A stretch of 64,000 nucleotides of DNA, taken from Chlamydoabsidia padenii. Its lineage: Eukaryota > Mucoromycota > Mucoromycetes > Mucorales > Cunninghamellaceae. Position 1 is the stretch's first letter; every line of letters begins with the position of its first letter. Positions 58,388-64,000 of this stretch are shown here, in pieces. The notes beneath the pieces are model-generated. The model searched no databases. It saw only the letters and a list, made by a program, of their open reading frames with translations, and was not told the origin of the DNA. Position numbers and translations under genes: made by a program. Location: NCBI GenBank assembly GCA_025330725.1, contig JAIWND010000004.1, positions 372,001 through 436,000 on the forward strand. Reading direction: 5' to 3'.

Positions 58388-59744
58388 ATGGTCAATGATG
58401 AATTAGGTAAAAGAAACCCCCCCCCCAACCAAGTTAAAGTTATGAATCGATCTGTTTAATGAATTGTCTTTTGTGTTTGTGTTAGACAAGTACCTTGCTC
58501 ATTTGCCCTCTCGACACACGCGTAAAGGAGGACTTTCTTCGCACATTAAAAAGTCAACTCAACAAGACCGGTCTTTACCTGGACTCAAAGGACCTAGGGG
58601 ACTAACTACCAAGGCGACAATAGATCAATCCCAGCAAACATCTAACCACACCATTACCAACTGGACGGAAAGAGGTGACAGTAACAAATATACAGGCAGT
58701 ACCGACAACCACGTTGATTCGCTTGTAGGTTTGACAAAGAAAATGGGCCTCGGTTGCTCGAAAGGAATGACAACTCAAGACATGCATACTGGCGACACTT
58801 TTACCTCTCAGGGAAGATCTATGGATGGCGGTAAAAATGAGGAATACGTCAACACACAAGGAAGACCATCAATAACCGGGTCTCGGCAAAACACCGACGA
58901 GAAAACTAACACGGAGGATATCAAGTCGAATAGATCAGCCATTCAACAAACAGAAGCAATGCCACCAATACCTACCTTCTCTTTTGGAATTAACGATTCA
59001 TGCAACAATGACAACAACAACGAAGAAGATGAACAAGACATATTTAATTTGGCTGTTGGATTACGATGTGGTGGATGCGACAAAATGATTAGTGGGATGG
59101 CCATCACAGCCGCGGGACACCGATGGCATGCTGACTGTTTCAAGTGTCAACACTGTCATCAAGATCTGGAACATGTGGCTTTTTATGAAAAGGATGGTCT
59201 ACCTTATTGCGCACTGGACTACCACGAACTCTTCACTACTCGGTGCCACTACTGCCATACTCCCATTGAAGAAGTAAGTAGGGGAGTGGTTTCCCTCATA
59301 TATGTACAGTACTTAACCTTGCCTTATTTTATAGAAATCGATACATGCCTTGGGGAAATACTACCATGTAGGTCATTTCTTTTGTCGGGAATGTGGTAAA
59401 CCATTTGACGAAGATAGCACTTTTATGGAACACGATGGACATCCTTATTGTGAAAAGGACTATTTGGCCAAGTTTGCTCACAAGTGCAAAGGTTGTAAAG
59501 AGGATATCACGGGCGACTTTTTGGAAGCTTTAGATGGGAAATGGCACTTGGCCTGCTTTGTTTGTGTGGTAATATGGCCAGTAACTTTTCAAAAAGGTCT
59601 ATTTACTAACTGCAACTTTTTTTTTGTCGGGGGCGTGTATTTAATCAGGATTGTGGAAAAGCATTTGCATCAAATACATTCTATATCCGGAACAACCTAC
59701 CTTACTGTGAACAGCATTCTCGAAGGATCAAGAAACCTGTGTGA
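58388..59744 (+). CDS. three-LIM-domain protein (paxillin-like)
   Basis: Four exons (58388-58406, 58486-59273, 59335-59568, 59649-59744), 378 residues. Exon 1 encodes MVNDELDKYLAHL, an LD-like motif reminiscent of paxillin and yeast Pxl1. About 190 low-complexity polar residues follow, then three LIM zinc domains: LRCGGCDKMISG...WHADCFKCQHCH, TRCHYCHTPIEE...YHVGHFFCRECG and HKCKGCKEDITG...WHLACFVCVDCG. LIM domains bind protein partners; fungal LIM proteins of this type act in polarised growth and septum formation with actin and Rho. The third LIM is completed by the last exon (CGKAFASNTFYIRNNLPYCEQH). Confidence 0.93.
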
Positions 59745-60440
59745 TGACTATTGGACTTACTACTAATTCTATACACATACTCACATATACTTTACTAACG
59801 TTGCACACAATTAGTATTTTAGCATTCCCATAAAAACAATACAATTATATATCCCTTTTTATCTATCCCCCTTCTTCTTTGTATAGTCATTAATTTATTC
59901 TCTTGATAAGGTATGCTTTGTAACCTAAAGCCTTCTTATCTAATAAAAATCTCTTTGTTTGTCAATATGTCTTTGTATCATGCATTACCGTGGATCAGGG
60001 TTCCACAATCGGGATTTGAAATGTTGGGTGTAAGGGGATAATAAAAGGTACTCTATTACAAATGCATACTATTGATGTATGTGCAGTAAAGTAAAGATAT
60101 ATATCATGAATATTCATGATTTACATAAAGCAGCTTGTAAAAAAGGTATACCAAACACATTGTTTATTATTTCATTAAAAGACTATTCTACATCTATACA
60201 ACTAATCACTAATCATCAAACTATACTATATGAATTTGATAAAGTACTTGGGAGTCAATGCAATCACAAGCGATCCGACTCCCGTCCAGGTGCATCTAAA
60301 GCAAAGCCTGGTCGCATAGTCTACAAAATGATACTGAAACAATGATATTAGTCCATACATGTTGCTAGATTTGTTGGAATGTCGGCAAGCTCCTTTTCAC
60401 TTACCTATACCATTTCCCATCCTTCATTTCTTCTTGATAA
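59745..60440. other. convergent 3' intergenic region
   Basis: About 0.7 kb between the LIM and STK19-like stops. CGGGATTTGAAA at 60010 and AATAAAA near 59944. No gene seen. Confidence 0.5.
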
Positions 60441-61710
60441 TCATTGACCCAATTCACCTTTTTTTGTCAGCTTGATTAAATCGCCCATGGATGTTTTATA
60501 TCTACACATTAAACAATAAAGTGAGTCATTAGTCAATAGCCTTTTTGTGCCTGTCTTTATTTTACCTTTCTGCGCGACCGCTACCGATCAAATCATGCAA
60601 GATAAAGTCATGACTGAATACTGTTTGTTTGAGTTTTTTGGCCTTGAGAAGCTATTTAAAGGAGAAGAAGAAGAAGAGAATCAGGTTTAAAATCATAATT
60701 AATGTTAAGAGGGCGGGTGTGAATATTTACCTTTTCCATGATATTCTTGGTAGATCGTTTTTTCAAGATCCGTAGCATTTCCGCCCTGCCTTTCAAAAAA
60801 TAAGACATAAAGACCCCTTGGCGACGAATGGCAAAAAAGTAAGAATCCTTTTTCATATGGGGAAGTAATAAACCGTACTTGCAAAGTTGTATCAGTTCCT
60901 TGTCGGTGAAGTTGCCTTGGTTCGATGGTGCTGCTGCTGGTGATAGCAATGCTTGCCGAGTAACCGTTGTATCGAAGTATTGCTCGTCCTTTAAGAGTTG
61001 TTTGAATCGATCTAACAGTGTTAGGACAAAATACATGTGAGATTACTTCCTTGACAACCCACCTTTTTTTATTTATTTTTTATACTTACCGAATACATTA
61101 GCGTCTATGTCCTTACCGTCCTTGTTGATTCCAGTCGCAATATCTTGTATGAATTCTTGTTTGGCTTCGTCCACAGTGAGTAAATAGTCGTTGGTATTCA
61201 TGAGTACATATTCGTCGTCCAGTGTTCCAAAGATATGAAACTTGCGCCAAGTCCCTGTCTTGATTGCTTGTTGCTGATTCCCCCCCCCGCCAAAAAAAAG
61301 AGGCGCTAGTCAGTTTAAAGTATGATTAGCATGTTCAAACATGTACTTACTATTTCTCTATCCACCATGGTATTGTCCCGAAGAATGCTGTAGATTTGGT
61401 GTGTAAAGCATAGGCGGGGTAATCTGTTGTTGGTGAGACAATCGTTAGGAGTGAACATGACATGATCGATCAAATATTGGGCTGTAGCTATTGAGTCAGA
61501 TGCTATATCTGTATTACATGTGTCGTCTTCATCGTAAGGATCGTCCAAGTCATCATTGCTGCGGCCAACTTGCTGAAGCCGTTGTTGAATATCTCTTGTT
61601 GCTCGTTTTTTGTTGCCGTAGACATCCGGAATCAAAGGACGTAAATCATAATCTGACTTTTCCACCACAGTGCTGTAGTAAACTCTTGATCGTTTCTGAC
61701 CAGTGCTCAT
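60441..61710 (-). CDS. STK19-like winged-helix protein
   Basis: Five exons on the minus strand (61710-61351, 61273-61090, 61011-60731, 60651-60566, 60501-60441), 323 residues. MSTGQKRSRVYYST start, acidic stretch NDDLDDPYDEDDTC, then the conserved core: CFTHQIYSIL, FTDKELIQLCKYGLL, YFFAIRRQGVFMSYFLKGRAEML, HDFILHDLIGSGRAERYKTSMG. This is the STK19 domain, formerly thought to be a kinase; it is now known as a DNA-binding winged-helix protein that helps transcription-coupled repair. The frame ends after LTKKGELGQ; just past the stop another frame (VNWVNDYQEEMKDGKWYR) looks coding, next to a run of seven A, so the C-terminus is uncertain. GCGGGATCT lies at 61762, upstream of the ATG. Confidence 0.87.
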
Positions 61711-61779
61711 CAATGAATAAAAGAGGGGAAAGAAAGACGAAGAAAAAAAAAAAAGAAAATCGCGGGATCTCAACCAGCC

Positions 61780-61851
61780 TTTCACTTCCCCCAGAAATCA
61801 AGTAATTTGAACCCCAGACAGGCTTGAAAATGAGTATCGTCAAATCGTCTG

Positions 61852-61903
<52 letters not shown>

Positions 61904-62640
61904 TGCCCTCCACAACAAGCACTCCCACCATCTCCCAAAACACAACTCTCAAAACCCATATCTCATTCTACATCTTTTTTTTTTTCACTACAAAAATCAT
62001 GTTAAAACGATCTTGAGGCTATATTGCTCCATACAGAGGACTTGGTATATTCGCCATTATGTAAACTTTGTCGGAAATAGGCTAAGGAATGCACATCGCC
62101 ACTTTTGTCATTAGCATCACTTGTCCATAAAGGCAGTAAAGCTCTTTTAAGATTCCAGGCGAGAGTAAGCGGGTTTTGAAATAAGTTTTGTCCCGTCAGT
62201 CAATTTTCATTCTGCAACTTTTTTTCACAAAAGTCAGGGTAAAACATTTTTGAGGCTATACTACTCCATACAGTGGACTTGGTGCAATGACCATTATGTA
62301 AACTTTGTTGGAAATAGGCTATAATGTCCACTTCGCCACTTTAATCATTAGCATCACTTGTCCATTAAGGCAGTAGAGCCTTTCCAAATCTTAGTAGAGG
62401 CAGGCGGGATCTGAAAAAGTACGAAAAGGAACCAGACTTCTTTTTTTTTTTTTCATGCAAAGAACAGGTAAAAGTCATCGCAAGTTGAACTGACCGACAC
62501 AAGGGTCTTGCTACATTGATCATTATGTAAGTTTTGTTGGAAATAGGCTATAATGTCGACATCTCCACTTTAATCATTAGCATCCGTGGACAATTGGAGC
62601 AAATAGAGCTCTTACCAACATCCCGTGCGCCTGGCAATTC
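61780..62640 (+). repeat. ~238-bp repeat block with flanking element and A-run
   Basis: 61790-61900 resembles the segment before the 23.8-kb array (…AATTTGAACCCCAGACAGG … TCGTCTGAAA(A)n), with an A-run of about 49 bp at 61852-61900. Then come two copies of the ~238-bp repeat (about 61995-62220 and 62233-62440) and a third, diverged copy (about 62460-62640). Confidence 0.78.
61852..61900. repeat. poly(A) tract, ~49 bp
   Basis: Follows TCGTCTG in the conserved flank of the repeat element. Confidence 0.85.
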
Positions 62641-62784
62641 CCCAATAGAGATCAAAGCATGTTCCGGGCCAAAAGTAAAGAACTATCAGATTGGATTTGA
62701 TGTGGATCCTTCCATTACCATTTGGAGACATTCCTGAAGGGGGACGGTTTCACTTTTTTCATGTTTTCAATTGTGGACCATTTC

Positions 62785-62975
62785 CCCAAAGAGCGGTTTT
62801 CAAACCCCGCGTACCCTATGGTTCCTTGTGAGAGCTCTACCGTCTCAATGGACAATGGATGCTCATCAATAAATGGGCCATGAGCATTGCTTAGCCTATT
62901 TACAACAAACTTTACATAGAACACCAAGCGCCAAGTCCCTTGTATGGAGATGTACAGGCTTGCAGTCTTTTTTTC
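62785..62975 (-). repeat. inverted copy of the ~238-bp repeat
   Basis: Contains GAGAGCTCTACCGTCTCAAT, GATGCTCATCAATAAATGGG and CCTATTTACAACAAACTTTA, the reverse orientation of the block just to its left. Confidence 0.72.
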
Positions 62976-63670
62976 TTTTTCTTTTTCTTTTTACCTCCCG
63001 TGTCTAAAAAAGGAGAGTGTCAGGTCTCACCTCGTTATCAAGCCGATGCCAATAAACCGAGTGTGTACTTTTATGATGTATTCTCAGCAAAAAGTCAAGC
63101 TTTCAGTTACTCATTTCAATCGAACCAAGTTTAAGGTCATATGTACCTGTCATTCCTTTTGCATTGACAATGTCAAAAGAGCTTAACGAAAGTCTAGCTC
63201 TGTCTTTTTTGTTACTTATCATGCTAAAAGGGTGATAGGAGAAGAAAAGAAATGGCGGAAGTATTGTAGTAAAAGACTAGTTTTTTGATCAGAGGCTGTG
63301 TTTGTCAAACCCGCTTCATGATAATGATATATGTGATCCCAATGCCGTGTCGTTCAGTACCATTCATTCCTATCATATGTATTAGGTCATCAGACAATCA
63401 ACCAACTAATACTTTTTTGCTTATTACAAAGGCCTATGTACACAAAGTGCTTGATATGATTTTTTTTATTACATCCAGAGTCATTTCTACACTATATCTA
63501 TGTCTATACTATAGTGAGAGGGAGGGGGATGATAAAAGAGAGCCTAAATTATGTGAGTAAAGAAGGGATGATATATAAAGAATGCCAGAAACCATCACCA
63601 CCATTTCTTTCCTGTTGTCTGATCATTTTACCTTTTCAAAATCTGTCGAGGCGGAGTTTTGTTAAGACGT
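62976..63670. other. intergenic, no supported gene
   Basis: About 0.7 kb. Open stretches such as KKGECQVSPRYQADANKPSV (about 63007) have no known relatives. TCAAACCCGC near 63306 resembles the recurring motif. No gene seen. Confidence 0.4.
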
Positions 63671-64000
63671 TCATGCAAAGTGGGTGAGAGTTTTCGTGAT
63701 GAGACGGTTAATGATTTGTATCCAGTTTGACCGTGCGCCCGGCCAGAGACGTCGATTCAGTAAATAGATGATCAGTCGTCCAAGTTGTTGCTTACATTTG
63801 CTGGTGTTTGGGTCACCTATTCACCTAGACAGAGAGAAAAAAAAAAAGAGAGAAAAGAGGGGTATCAGTATCAGTGACTTGATGAAATTGTTAACTCAAA
63901 AGAGAAAGACCCATTTTACAGCATCCATCTCCTCTTTTTTTTTTTTCCTGTTGTTTGATTGCTTTACCTTTTCTCCTAGTTTGTCCATTACCAGTATATA
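63671..64000 (-). CDS. 3' end of a gene running off the window (unknown function)
   Basis: Two exons on the minus strand: the end of one at 64000-63968 and a terminal exon 63816-63671. With the donor GTAAAG at 63967 and acceptor GAATAG before 63816 the frame reads TGNGQTRRKGDPNTSKCKQQ, then LGRLIIYLLNRRLWPGARSN and IQIINRLITKTLTHFA stop. The joined sequence is basic with no stop codons. An alternative acceptor (GTCTAG at about 63826) would hit stops, so the one used is preferred. No domain can be named from about 59 residues. Confidence 0.5.

Noticed and set aside
63816..63826. Upstream acceptor (GTCTAG) for the right-edge gene
   Set aside because: All three frames from it meet stops before the conserved-looking coding end; the downstream acceptor keeps the frame open.

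Overview
The window looks like nuclear DNA of a filamentous fungus, most likely an early-diverging one of the Mucoromycota (Mucorales-like). This rests on intron-rich genes (short 50-80 nt GT-AG introns, many with a TACTAAC-like branch site), the gene set (a Ran1/Ksp1-type kinase, Yck-like casein kinase I, a pepsin-like secreted protease, RSC9-type ARID protein, MED27, QCR6, AIM24) and the transposon debris (OTU/MULE-type and Tc1/mariner pieces). The genus assignment is inference; no species can be named from sequence alone. All exon models below were built by hand from splice sites and checked for reading-frame continuity across every junction.

Layout. 0.2-3.8 kb: a GH5 beta-glucanase-like gene and, convergent to it, a Ran1-like kinase. 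3.8-9.8 kb: gene-poor, with a four-copy tandem array of a ~238-bp repeat, a broken OTU/MULE-type transposon protein and a Tc1/mariner transposase tail. 9.8-22.3 kb: BSD-domain protein, beta-trefoil (QxW) lectin, a type II membrane protein, a kinesin-7-like motor, casein kinase I and a secreted aspartic protease. 22.3-25.4 kb: second repeat array. 25.4-35.6 kb: a three-HMG-box protein, FAHD1-like hydrolase, UBXN1-like protein, a fungal protein of unknown function and ARL8. 35.7-37.7 kb: a complete ~2-kb Tc1-like inverted-repeat element with TA target duplication, inserted about 80 bp upstream of the ARL8 start codon. 38.1-40.5 kb: a 13-exon LAT-type amino-acid permease. 40.6-42.6 kb: repeat fragment plus a GTTGGGCAG minisatellite. 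42.6-61.7 kb: a single-pass membrane protein with a PPxY tail, a PRL phosphatase, MED27, QCR6, an ARID/RSC9-like remodeller subunit, a MYSM1-like JAMM deubiquitinase, AIM24, a three-LIM protein and an STK19-like protein. 61.8-63.7 kb: third repeat block. The right edge cuts the 3' end of another gene.

How the genes relate. This is an ordinary eukaryotic mixture, not an operon. Two chromatin factors (ARID/RSC9-like and MYSM1-like) are adjacent on the same strand, with mediator subunit MED27 nearby; two mitochondrial genes (QCR6, AIM24) flank that group. Several neighbours are divergent pairs that share short promoter regions.

The most unusual signals are: the inverted-repeat element beside ARL8; the ~238-bp repeat family present in five places and both orientations; a motif of the form AAATCCCGC (or its complement) that recurs far above chance, often within about 50-260 bp of start codons; the triple HMG-box gene whose first two boxes carry an intron at the same position; and very long A/T homopolymers, some demonstrably expanded inside older sequence.
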